NCBI GenBank assembly: GCA_027405735.1
Contig: JAPEHQ010000014.1
Location: 310,001 to 374,000, forward strand
DNA length: 64,000 bases
Direction of reading: 5' to 3'
Source: Mucor racemosus
Taxonomy: Eukaryota; Mucoromycota; Mucoromycetes; Mucorales; Mucoraceae
Shown: positions 22,386 to 34,080 of the stretch, piece after piece
How the letters are laid out: each line of letters opens with the position of its first letter
Numbering within the stretch: position 1 is the stretch's first letter
The notes under the pieces: generated by a model
What the model was told of the DNA's origin: nothing
Seen by the model: the letters and a program-made list of their open reading frames with translations, nothing else
Databases searched by the model: none
Program-made: the position numbers and the translations under genes

Positions 22386-24399
22386 TGTATACTGAGAAAA
22401 TTATCAACAAAGTATATTTATAGCTTACTGATGAGCTACTGTGGATTTTCATTGAAAACATTTAAAAATACGATCTCGACGAATATGGATTCAAATGACC
22501 TCCCGTTGAAATAGCAGTTGCTTCTAGCATTGATTCACAAAATCGTAAAAGGTTTAGCCTCCCGAGTTGCTGTGGAAATGGGAAAATAAAGACTCATATG
22601 TAATGATTCACATTACATGATGTTTCAACAATAATTGCATGAATTAGTTTCAGTTGTATAATCCATATAAATATGTAAATGTTGAATCAGATATTGAACA
22701 TTAGTGAAAATATCTGTTTCTTTCCTTGGTTAATAATTTTAAATCAAATAAACTTATTATCACAACCCCAACCGATCTATTACTTAATATTACTTGTCCA
22801 ATATTAATTACATTTAATACATAGTAAGTATTGACCAAAGTAATAGTCAACTACAGTTAGTAACACCAACAACGTCCACCTTTTGTACTTCTTTCTTAAT
22901 AGGCTCAACCTATTACAAGATTATAGTACTTATTACATCATACTTGCTTGAATTATTCTATAGGAATTGTTTCAAATATTTTTTGAAAATTTTTATAAAA
23001 TCAAATAATGGTTCGAAATTGAATTTTAAAGTTGCACTTAATGAGCAGTAAATATATAAATAATATATATAATTTCATTAGCTAACTATTGTTTTTGAAG
23101 AAGTATACCACAATTTTCAACAAGAAACCTCTCTTCCTCTACTTAAAAAAAAATCTAAAAAAGCAACTGGAAAAATGCTAGCAGTCAATGAATATTGATC
23201 GAAATGGGCTGCAAGTTCCAAAATATATACCAAAGCTGTAACAGTATCCTGAGCTATAACTTTAGCATCTCATCGATTTGCTGGCTAAATCGTAGAAATA
23301 AAACACCCACCTTTTCTAGTGTACTTATAGCTTAGCAGTAAAAAAAAAAACTATATTTATGGAAAATTTCTTTTTTGAAATTTTAGACTGATTCAGAATT
23401 GGATGGGCTGTCTAATTGAAAAATGCTGGTATCTATATGATTTGCTGTCAAATTTCAAAAATATTTTCGCCCGAGCATTTCCTAAATCATTGTTGATAAG
23501 ATAAATGCAAAGATGCATCCTATCGCCGATAATTATATCTTATCTAGTCGCATATTTGAGTATATACATGCTACATGATATAAAGCTTATCAATTGATAA
23601 TATGTCACTTAAGGAGGGAATTTTCACATTTTTTCATATTTTTAGCATATTTTACACGGTGAATTCTTTGAATTTTTATTCAATATTTAACGAATGGTTT
23701 AGAGCATTCTTGAGTTGCAATATGTTGAAAATAATTTGTAAATCATGTATGGATTTTTTATTTGCACATTCGTATATATGTATTTCTTTGTAAGTCCTTA
23801 TCAAACTATTACATTTTCAAACCCTCAACTTCAGGTATAAAGATTCGATTTTTGAGTTGAATTCAGTAATTAGGTTTTGATATCGAGGTGTTCAGAAGCT
23901 TAACCAACTTAAATATAATTGATCTGACAACATTAAAATATAAAATGCTCTTGGCTAAACACACGAGTAGCAAAAAATTGCCAAAACTTATAAAGTTATG
24001 GATCTTTTAGACAAATCAGAATTTGGTTCCATATGTTTCATATAGTAGAAGGCTTGTATTAGTGAGTTAAATCAAAGAGGAGGAATTTATACTTCATGAT
24101 AGATAAAAAAAGCTCTAATATCTTTGTGGCACTTGAAAAAAAAGAAGATCAATCATGCATTTTTTACACAAACCAGTTATCCTATGTATTCAATGTGCCA
24201 TCAATTCGTTTGCAAGCAAACCATATTGTTTGTTATTTAGGTGATTTGAAGATATGTATTGACCCATTAGTAGTAAATAGAAATAGATTAAGCAACCGGT
24301 GGAAGGCAGCAAATACAGTAAATCAGTAAATCAGTGGAGCATGGCAGTAATGTGATTTTAATTTAAGAGATGTAAACATATTTTGTATGATCAAATGAT
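22386..24399. other. AT-rich spacer, no recognisable gene
   Basis: Open stretches of 60-77 codons exist (for example 24,096-24,329) but none shows a known motif, splice partner or repeat elsewhere in the window. Confidence 0.5.
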
Positions 24400-24990
24400 T
24401 CATCCAATGACACAGCCCGAAATCAAACCTGTTTTCCCTCCAAATAAAGCCTTTTCCTTGACGTTCACCACCACATTATTTCCATCTTCTTCAAATGGTT
24501 GTTCATTAACGACAATTGGAGTCCAAAGTTGTAATCCAATTGATTCAATGTAAATAATCTTGACATGATTACCAGATATTTTGTCTTCTCTGAAAGCCAG
24601 AATGAATTTACTAGGCTTAAATATACGATGTTTCAAAGCCTCATAGTTTGCTACCAATACTGTTCCCTCCGGCAGTTTGTAAATAGTCTGTTTCAATGCG
24701 TAGGTTGTTGATCTATTTGGACACACTACAACTTTTATTCTATCGTTGTTATCCACTAGTCGAAAGGACATTGATTTTTCTTTATAAAATACATCATTTA
24801 ATTGACATACTAAACAAGAACAATCTGTAATTCTCGTAATAGTAACATCAACTACTTTACTAGTTGATTTACTTATTTCTATACATAAACCAATTGGAGT
24901 ATTGACGGTAGGGGTAGTTGCTGATATACCTTTGGCTTCCGCTATTGTTGTAGCAATTGATGTGGTAGATGTTTTACGTTTTAAAGCCAT
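24400..24990 (-). CDS. Hypothetical protein, unknown family
   Basis: A single open frame of 196 residues from MALKRKTSTTS. An earlier in-frame ATG at 25,068 would add 26 residues rich in Ile/Asn/Phe, which look like leader sequence, so the internal start is preferred. After a Thr/Ser-rich basic start, the body alternates hydrophobic and polar residues in a beta-rich way (IGLCIEIS, KVVDVTITRITDCSCLVCQL, RIKVVVCPN, GTVLVANYEAL, HVKIIYIESIGLQLWTPIVV) and could be an OB-type or similar beta barrel, but no signature is recognised. It is isolated among repeats and has no visible introns. It could be a lineage-specific gene or a fragment of a domesticated element. Confidence 0.55.
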   Translation of the reverse strand: MALKRKTSTTSIATTIAEAKGISATTPTVNTPIGLCIEISKSTSKVVDVTITRITDCSCLVCQLNDVFYKEKSMSFRLVDNNDRIKVVVCPNRSTTYALKQTIYKLPEGTVLVANYEALKHRIFKPSKFILAFREDKISGNHVKIIYIESIGLQLWTPIVVNEQPFEEDGNNVVVNVKEKALFGGKTGLISGCVIG

Positions 24991-26453
24991 TTTGAGTGAT
25001 TTTTTAGTATTATATTGCTTGATATTTATATTAAAAATGAACTTGAGTAGAAGCCGATCGAATGACATAATTAGCGGCTAAGCAAAGGTGTAAATTTAGA
25101 GTTGTAGTAATACAAAATGAGCCCTTTACGCATATCACTATCAACTTCAAGGTTGATCTATAATTAATTAATTTAAATATATGAAATCTGTTTTAATATT
25201 ACATGAAATCTTTTTATATACTGTAATACGGGATCATGTCCAGCATGATATATGAATATGGCTGCTTAGCCCATTTTATAATGCTAGCAGATGCATCAGA
25301 ATTTGCCATGTGCAGTTTAGCTTTAATTATATTCGTTTGAAGAATTTTCCATCCTTTTCTATCCAATTTATAACCATGAAACTTATCTTTTACATTTATA
25401 TACTTATTTTGTCTATAAACGTACTTTTTTAAATTTGTAAAAACCTAAAATACCATGTGGCCTTCTTCGTTTAGCGTGTAACCTTACGTTACCAGCCTTA
25501 TTCTGCTCTGTGAGAACTAGTAAATACCAAATTCTTATTTTTCCATCATTGTTGCACATTACAGTTATATTTTCCCAGGTAAAGTATTAATAATAGAAAC
25601 TAAAGGCAGTTCCCAGAAAAAGGGTAAACCATTGATTTATTTTGCTGCATTTTTTTTATAGGAATAAAAAGGCACATTGTAAAAACATTTCTGTAATTAG
25701 ACATAAACTAAGGCGTAGATCAAAGAATGTTATATATATATATACATTTTGTAATTAGTATTCCTCTACCCACAACCAATTATACCTATTTTCCTCGGCT
25801 GGAATAATACTGGTTGAAAAGTTCCTTTTGTGATCAAGAAAATATTCATCTTCTCCACATTTTCTTTTTAGTTTGACACGAAATTTGATTTTTTTGTTGG
25901 AACCCTGATTGAAAAAAAAAAAATCCCGTTGATTCAAGTGTATCCCTTTAATGGATACCATTAGGGGAAAAACTGGCAACTTTTATCGATTGCTTTCTAA
26001 TTAATTAACTATTAGATAATTTTCGAGAGAAATATCGATGTACTTGCTAACAATGACACTATGTTAAAATATAGTGTGAGAATTTCTCAAGAAGTATAGA
26101 ACCCTGTCGGTTATTGAACCACGTTTGAAGGAAAGAAACCAAGAAAAACTATAGTTTTTGTATGGAATTGTAGACGAAGTATGCAACAAAAAAAAAAGAG
26201 ATTCACATAGTGTGCATAAATGACAGTAGTAGTGTGGTTTATCCCTATAATTGTATTCCTTGAATTTACCAGTTTCTCAAATGTATGTGAAAAATCATTT
26301 ACCTTTTATAGAGGCACCACCCTAGAATCCATTTTTTGTATAAAATTCCTTCACACCCAATAATATAAAATCCCTCTCTCCCTCTTTCTTTTATTTCTTT
26401 TTCTACTTTTTTTTTTTATACAATAATAAAAAATCATTAGAGAGAAAGGCTAA
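24991..26453. other. Spacer between the unknown gene and the Zn-cluster factor
   Basis: AT-rich with no gene seen. The last 150 bp, with CACACCCAATAATATAAAA and a long CT-rich run (CTCTCTCCCTCTTTCTTTT), looks like the promoter and leader of the gene at 26,454. Confidence 0.5.
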
Positions 26454-28360
26454 ATGGATCACAATGTCATTCAACAACCAAATAATTCACCGTCCTTATT
26501 ATCGTCAAGCAACGGAAATAATATGATAGAGCCGAAAACCATTTTACCAAACAAATGTAAAGATTTTCTATTATAGACATAATTTATATATAAAAAAAAT
26601 TACCCCACACTTACGCAGATAAATCTGATCAATTTAGGTTCAAATTGTAAAAATAACAATATAAATTGCAACTGTAAATATTTTTTAAAAAATATTCCAT
26701 TCAATGTTTTAATATTTTTTGTTATGTAAAAAAAAAAAAAAAAAAAATAGCAGGAGCACCTTGCAGTCATTGTATATCAATTGGAAAATCGGATATTTGC
26801 ACAAACAATGATACAACCGTTCTTTTGAAAGACAATCAAGATAAAATACTTGAATACAAGACGGACAAACAATCTTCAGCCATCAAAGCACCTAAGCGAG
26901 GATATAAATCTCATGTTCCTAGTGCTTGTAAATTATAAAATATCCATATGATTTTAATACCAGTGTTAATATGTAACTTATAAATAGGTGTAAACTGTAA
27001 AACAGCACATTTAGCATGTGATGGTAATAACATTATACATTTCACCATCAATTTTATTACTTATAACTTGTAAATTTCCACAGTATCTAGACCTTGTAAA
27101 AGATGCATTTCATTGAAAAAAGAAGATACATGCCAAGATATGCAGCATAAGAAAAGAGGAAGACCAAAGCTTCGAGAAAAGAGAGTTTATTCATCCAACG
27201 AACATACATACGAGATTTTATATGGTACAATTCAGGAACCAGCCATTATGATGAAAAATTCATCTAGAAACATTATACCAAGTCAACAAGCACCTCCATT
27301 CAGAACAAAAGCTTCTCATCCACAACATCAAACAATAATTCCATCACCTTCAAATAATACTAAACGATCTTCTATAATTTCGTTTGTTCATGAGTCCTTT
27401 CAACCTCAATCACCTACAAAATCTATTGCAGTAGTGACAAGCTCGCCAATTTCAGAAACAAATCCCACAAATAATGATATAACAATAGACACAATGGCAG
27501 CCTTACCTACCGTACAACTATCATCTAATCCCCTCTCATCACAGCCTATATTTTTTAATCATAATATCAGCTTACCTTCTACTTATACTCCAATTTCGAA
27601 TCCATCCCCATCCCCACCATCAACTCTTCCTACAACATCGCAACAGGAATCATCAAATTCACTTACTATTATTCTATCAATGGAAGTTTGCTGTGCAAAA
27701 GTATCAGACGATACTATTAAATGCTGGGGCTATTACCCACAAGAACTAGCACATCGCTCTCTTTATGATTTTATTTCACCAAAAGATTCTGATCGCCTTG
27801 CCAGATTACATCGACTTTTGATTGATAATGCAATGAATCTCACCAAAAGTAATCAAACAGATGATGCAACACCTTTGCCACTAACTGAAAGAACCACATC
27901 TTCTTTATTTAGTAATACAGATCAACAGCAACTGAGCATTATTGCGAATGGTTCGAGGTCATTCTCAGATACAATCCATATAAAAAAGCGCACAGGCGAA
28001 TATGAGCTTTATAAAGTGATCGTCTACATTGGTGGCGGACTTGGCGCAGATCTTTATGATGCATCTACGCTATCAAAACAGTATATTGTAGCTCAGTTTA
28101 AACGACATGAGTATGAAGTTATTGTGCCACCACCACCACCACCAGCATCATCATCAGCAGTAGCAACATCATTTGTGGCACCACAGGAAGATACAATGTC
28201 AATACCTACAACATCAAAAGTTGACATGTTGCTACCTACAGATGATTTTACATCTTATTACAATAACAATAACAGTAACATACATCCTATTGCAGTATTT
28301 TCTCCAATGTCACCTCTGACACCAACTTCGCCAAGCAATAGTAGTATTTTGAATTTTGGA

Positions 28361-28398
<38 letters not shown>

Positions 28399-28867
28399 AT
28401 CAATCAGTAGAAGTAATGATAATACAACAAACCTAGATTTATTTAGAAGAGATTCTAGTTTTAATCATCATATCAATAGTCTTAACTCTAACTCTAACCC
28501 GAACCCTACCTCTAATCGCTCTAATCCTAAATTTTCAAAAATCTCTTCAGTGATGCACCCTTCCTTATCGCCTAAATTCAATATTGCACCCACAGCAAAC
28601 ATCAGCAATAATCTGTTTCATCGTTTTCAATCTACATTATCGGCATCACAGCCCTCTTCTTCTACAGCAACAGCACACATGCAAAGCAGTTCCGTGCTAG
28701 TGACACATCCAACTCAACAATATTTCTTACAAACATCCAGTAGTACGTTAAATGCAGCAGCGTCTGCAGCTCAAAACAAATCAAGATCTAATATACCTAA
28801 ACAAGAAAGAACTGTAGTGACATCTGGTAAAAAGATGGAAATGAGTATTCGATCTTTATTATGTTAA
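26454..28867 (+). CDS. Transcription factor with two tandem Zn2Cys6 clusters and a PAS fold
   Basis: Five exons: 26,454-26,556, 26,638-26,673, 26,751-26,927, 26,988-27,023 and 27,084-28,867; 711 residues. Two fungal binuclear zinc clusters occur in tandem, both with spacing C-x2-C-x6-C-x5-C-x2-C-x8-C: CSNCKNNNINC/CSHCISIGKSDIC (about 35-63) and CVNCKTAHLAC/CKRCISLKKEDTC (about 106-134). The second is followed by HKKRGRPKLREKR, the linker seen in the AcuK/ERT1-like Zn cluster family. A PAS-like region (CCAKVSDDTIKCWGYYPQEL, then IKKRTGEYELYKVIVYIGGG) lies around residues 300-430. The rest is Ser/Asn/Pro-rich with Asn and Pro homopolymers. The role is inferred to be DNA-binding regulation, probably of metabolism or by a PAS input. 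The first cluster depends on the 36-nt exon model. Confidence 0.85.
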
Positions 28868-29117
28868 ATTTTTGTAAATAAATTACCATACACTATAAAT
28901 AATGATATAAATAGCTATTGGTCTTTTTAATTGGCTTGTTTTCATATTAAATTGATCATTTCTGTTTAGAAACCTAAATTCAGAAAGCCCGCACCCCCGC
29001 CTATCCTATCCCGTCCTATAAATTTGTTTAGATTTACAACAAATATTAAAGCCTTCTTCCCTCTACTTTCATCCCTTTTCTCGAAAAAAATAAAGAAAAT
29101 ATATATATATATATATC
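28868..29117 (+). promoter_or_regulatory. GMD promoter region
   Basis: 250 bp from the Zn-cluster gene stop to the GMD ATG. It contains an unusually C-rich block (CCCGCACCCCCGCC), a CT-rich leader and a TA dinucleotide run ending just before the ATG. Confidence 0.4.
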
Positions 29118-30396
29118 ATGGCCGAGGGATTTACTTCAAATATGAACGCTTTTTCTAACATGTCTGTCGAAGAGTACAGAACTCGTAAGGTTGCTCTTAT
29201 CACTGGTAAGTTTAAGAAAATTTGATTAAACCCACTAGGGTACAACATGTTTGTTGTCATGAGAAAACTAAATGATTTTTTTTTTTTTTTTTTTTTATGA
29301 TTTGACAGGTGTCACTGGTCAAGATGGTTCTTACTTGGTCGAGTTTTTGTTGGAAAAAGGTTATGAAGTTCACGGTATTATTCGTCGTTCTTCTTCTTTC
29401 AATACTGGCCGTATCGAACATATTTACAGAGATAGACACGAGACTGGTAAGGTTTTGGTTTATGATGTGTTTTTCGTTTTGTAACTAAACCAAATCTTTG
29501 TAGGTGTCAAGTTCTTCCTTCATCATGGTGATTTGACTGATTCCACTTGTTTGGTTCATATTATTTCCAAAGTACAACCTACCGAGATTTACAATTTAGC
29601 AGCTCAATCTCATGTCAAGGTTTCTTTTGATATGTCTGAATATACCGGTGATGTTGATGCTCTCGGTACACTTCGTCTTTTGGACGCTGTTCGTACCTGT
29701 GGTCTCAGTGATCGTGTTCGTTTCTATCAAGCCTCTACTTCTGAATTATACGGTAAAGTGGCAGAAACCCCTCAAAAGGAAACTACTCCTTTCTATCCCC
29801 GTTCTCCTTATGGTGTTGCCAAACTCTATGGTTACTGGATTGTAGTCAACTATCGTGAATCATACAACATGTATACCTGTAACGGTATCTTGTTCAATCA
29901 CGAAAGTCCTCGTCGTGGCCGTACCTTTGTGACGAGAAAGATTACTCGTGCTGTTGCTGATATTCATTTGGGTCGTCAAGATTGTTTGTATTTGGGTAAT
30001 ATTGATGCTAAGCGTGATTGGGGTCATGCTCGTGATTACATTGAGGGTATGTGGCTCATGTTGCAACAAGATAAACCTCAAGATTTCGTTTTAGCTACTG
30101 GTGAAACACATACTGTTCGTAGCTTTGTTGAAAAGGCTTTCAAGAAGACCGGTCGTACTATTGTTTGGGAAGGTGAAGGTGTCAATGAAATTGGTAAGGA
30201 TTCTGAAACTGGTAAGGTGCGTGTGCGCATTGATCCCAAGTACTTCCGTCCTGCTGAAGTCGAATTGTTGTTGGGTGATCCTACAAAGGCCAATACTGAG
30301 TTGGGCTGGAAGCGTAAAGTCACTTTTGATGAACTTGTAGATGAGATGGTTGTTGCTGATATTGAAGCAGGCCTTAATTCCTCTACTTTAATGTAA
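29118..30396 (+). CDS. GMD: GDP-mannose 4,6-dehydratase
   Basis: Three exons (29,118-29,205, 29,309-29,446, 29,504-30,396), 372 residues, the standard length. Rossmann motif [10 protein letters not shown] (GxxGxxG, split by intron 1 in its first Gly), [12 protein letters not shown], the catalytic triad region with ASTSELYGK (Thr about 154, Glu about 156) and YxxxK in [12 protein letters not shown] (Tyr about 178, Lys about 182), the substrate segment [12 protein letters not shown] and [14 protein letters not shown]. It converts GDP-mannose to GDP-4-keto-6-deoxymannose, the first step to GDP-fucose or related deoxysugars. Fucose-containing polysaccharides are known from Mucorales cell walls. 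No partner epimerase (GMER) lies nearby. Codon use is biased to C/T-ending codons, suggesting good expression. Confidence 0.96.
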
Positions 30397-31369
30397 ATTC
30401 TGAAATAAATTTAATCGTTTTTGTTTTATATATTTGTGTGTTTATTTCTTGCCATGATGGTTTATTGATATACCCATGTAGAGGTTATTTTTTCATATGA
30501 TCTGCGTCAATTCTGTTAGGGGATAACCCACATACACCTTTTTTTCTTTTAGTAAGCACAGTTTGCAAATAAAATCCTTGAATTCTGTACACGATGAAAA
30601 ATCAAAATTTGATATAATGGTAAAATTCAGATTAAGAAAACATGATAAGATTATTATATTGTAGCTGTTTACAAAATGAATTGTTACTGCATCCGACAAC
30701 ACTACTCGAGGTACCTATATAATAACTGCGAAGTAAGCAACCACGAGCTTGAGTGTATATGATAAATTTATGTGGTATCTAAATGGCATATGGATCCATA
30801 GTTTTAAACATCATTTTCTCACGATTATGGTTGATCTTTAAGCGTAAAACCTTGCGAAACCATCAATTACCTTGCGTATATACAGCGTTTCTTTATTCAC
30901 CTGTAGACGGTACCAATACAACAATATAAGCTACTTCTATACATTTCGATATGAATGTAATGATCCAGTTACATTACATAAGCAAAGTTCACATATAAAT
31001 AACAACCAAGAATAAATCAATTGCACATTAGTGAGTTTATCCGTTCTTTCCTTTACTTTTTATATTTATCACATCAAACCCAATAAATATATTTTTACTA
31101 CTTATTTATCATTGCTACTTATAATCAATCATAGGTATCAATCGTATACTAGTAATAGCAATTACAATGAAAATCAAGTTTTTCCACCTATCTTGAGTTG
31201 GTAATAGCGACTCATATGAGATTGAGTCTAAACTATCAATGCAATAAACCTAAGGCTAACTCCTTGGAAAAATACAGCTTGTTTGATCAGAATTCATTGA
31301 GAACGAGTGTTTTTACTGTCTCCAATAAATGTAAATCTAGGACTTCAATGAAATCAAGATTTTCAAGAA
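30397..31369. other. Spacer after GMD
   Basis: No gene recognised. Contains a direct AT-rich stretch with the start of repeat B at about 31,370. Confidence 0.5.
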
Positions 31370-32440
31370 CTATCTAACATCTTAGGTTGAATTTCAAGCG
31401 GGGGGAAAACCAATGTTTCATCTTTGATATGTTTATACTCACTGGAAAATTATGATAAATACGAATGGATTGTCTGGTAATATTCTACACTATCTCATGT
31501 ATAGCCTTGCAATTTGTATTTTCTGATTATCTGTTGAAATGGGTGCACGCTCTCGATTTTGAACCTGATCATGTATAATTGAATCAATTATTCACACTCA
31601 ACTGAGTTTCAATTCAAAAAGTGTTCAAATGGAAAAAAAATCCAAAAAAATCCAAAAAAATCCTTGTATGTTTAATTTCTCAAAGAAATGCATAGTAAGT
31701 TGCGCTAGCGTATTAAATATCTTGGGTTTAATTTTCAATTCTAAATCGATCTGTGTAGGCTTTGAAAATGTTTTTCTCATAAAATCTCTAGTAAATTTAA
31801 TGTCAAATTTTAACGGTTTTTGATCAAAAAGTACCCTTCATTCAAATGTAACCCTAAAATATTTTATTTTCACATTATGCGCAACAAAATTATCTACAGA
31901 ATGAGCATTTATACGTAGCTGTAGCCCTATTTTTCGTGAGGATATACGTTTTTTTGAAATTTTTTTTGTAAAACCGAAAATTTATCCTTGTATATCCTCG
32001 TCCAAAATTGATCCTTTTTTGTATCACCAAAAATCAATCATTCAATCTCAATTTTCTCGACCAAAAATCAATATTTTTTGACGAGATAAAATTCGTTAGA
32101 TAGGCGCTAATGAGTACTATCTTATAGTTTTAGTTTTGCATACCTGTCATCCCTTCATGAATCTCTATAACAGAAAAAGTGCTCTCACAAAATTTATAAA
32201 AAAATAAAAAAGTCTTTACAGCGATCTAAAAACTAAATATCCTGGTAGAGAATGAAAAATAAAGTAGACTTTACTTAATACCCATCATTGCAATACCTTA
32301 GTATTTTCTCGATTTATTTTCATTTCAAATGCGCTTTCTCAATTTTAAGCTGGCCATTTCTGCACCATTCAAATTTATGAACAATCACTATAGTAGCCAT
32401 CCTTGCTTCATTTAATAGATTTTGTAATCGGGACAATGTT
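31370..32440 (+). repeat. Repeat B, copy 1
   Basis: About 1.07 kb, matching 32,990-34,080 in the same orientation. Landmarks: GGGGGGAAAACCAATGTTTC, a run of three AAAATCC units at about 31,635, TTTTTTGACGAGATAAAATT and CAATCACTATAGTAGCCAT. Several phrases (AAAATCAATATTTTTTGACG, ATCTCTAGTAAATTTA) recall repeat A, so A and B may be one diverged superfamily. Non-coding. Confidence 0.75.
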
Positions 32441-32989
32441 GAATGGATGGATACTGTTTCTGAAAACAAGTTTCTGCTAAAATTGATTACCAGTACAAAT
32501 ATTCATGCTTTTTCGCTGGGTTTTTCCTCTAAAATTGTTGAAACTAGGTTTGACGTTTAGAATTATATATCAAAATGTGTGGAACAAATTGTTCAACAAC
32601 TTTTATTATGCGTTCAAGTAAGACTTTATAATGAAATTTAAGGGTTGCCATAGGCGTATATACTAGAATCCAGCAAAGTTTATACCACAAAAATCTCGGC
32701 GAAATTGATAGATACAATAAAATGAATTACGGATTTGTTTTCAGCAGCTAGATTTACCTCAGAAAAGTTGGTTGCCTAATTCCTGCCGATACTTTTGTAA
32801 AAAAATGTAAAAATTCTCCAAATTGTTAAAACTACAAAACAGAAAAACAAAACAAAACAGGATTTACAATTATGAGGTTTGGGGGTCCAAAAAAAAAAAA
32901 CCATCCCTGAAACTTTAATATGTAATAAAACATTGAAAAACAAGAAGATTTAGCTTAGAAACTATTATTTGCAAGCTTATAAAATCTCG

Positions 32990-34080
32990 AGATATTTGAC
33001 ATCTTAGACTGAGATTTTGAGTGGGGGGAAACAAACGTTTTACTTTTGAAGCGTTTATACTCGCTGAAAAATTAAGATGAATAGAAATAACGTTTTTGTC
33101 AATATTCTATAGCATCTCAAGTATATCTTACATTTTTTATTTCCTGATTATCTATTGAAATGGGGGAACGCTCCGATTTTGAATATCACCATATAAAATT
33201 GTATAATCAGATATGCATATGTGGCTGAGCTTCAAATTTAAAAAGTGTTCAAATGGAAAAAAAATCCAAAAAAATCCAAAAAAATCCTTGTATGTTTAAT
33301 TACTCACAAAAATGCATAGTAAGTTGAACTATTGTATTAAATATCTTGGGTTTAGTTTTTAATTCTGAATCGATCTGTGTAGGTTTTGAAAATGTTTTTT
33401 TCATAAAATCTCTAGTAAATTTAGTATCAAATTTTAGCAGTTTTAGGTCAAAAGCTATACATCCTTCAAATGTATTCTTCAAATATTTTATTTTCGTATG
33501 ATGCACAATAAAATTACCTACCGATTGAGTATTTATTTGCGTCTGTAGCCCTATTTCTCCTGAAGATATTGATTTTTTTCATCACTTTTTTTTTGACGGC
33601 CGATTTTTGGATGCGTATTCATAGGAAAAAAATCCAGGATATTTCTCATCAAATCACTCAATCATCCAATCTCAATTTTCTCTACGAAAAATCAATATTT
33701 CTTGACGAGGCAAAATGTGTTAGATGGCCGTACATGAGTATTACTACGTCGTACCAAACTTGCAAACTAGTCTCGCCTTTATCCTATTTTATTCAATGAA
33801 AATTATCCCAAAATATGCTCATTTTTGACATTTGAAAAAAAAAAATCTTCTCCAAATCATTTGAAACTGAAATATGTCGTAGATAATAAAAAAACAAATC
33901 TTTTTTAAGCTCTATTAACATTTCCCTAGCTTAATATTTTCTCGAGATATATCCTGCTAAAAATTGAGATTAAATTTTTAAGCTGTGCGTTGATCTTCTT
34001 TTTCAAATTTAACGACAATCACTATAGTAATCAGCCTTGGTCAATTAACTGTTATATGTAGCTGTGACAATATTGAATTA
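32990..34080 (+). repeat. Repeat B, copy 2
   Basis: Direct copy of 31,370-32,440, separated from it by about 550 bp. The AAATGGAAAAAAAATCCAAA block is essentially identical in both copies while other parts have drifted. Non-coding. Confidence 0.75.

Noticed and set aside
25066..25068. Upstream ATG for the unknown minus-strand gene
   Set aside because: It would add an Ile/Asn/Phe-rich 26-residue leader without signal-peptide features; the basic MALKRKTS start looks more natural, though this is not proven.
26557..26637. Alternative acceptors (TTATAG, ACGCAG) inside intron 1 of the Zn-cluster gene
   Set aside because: Using them brings in a stop or destroys the first Cys of the cluster; only the acceptor at 26,637 gives the complete Cys spacing.
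30078..30323. Antisense frames in GMD
   Set aside because: Mirror frames of a strongly codon-biased gene, with no homology of their own.
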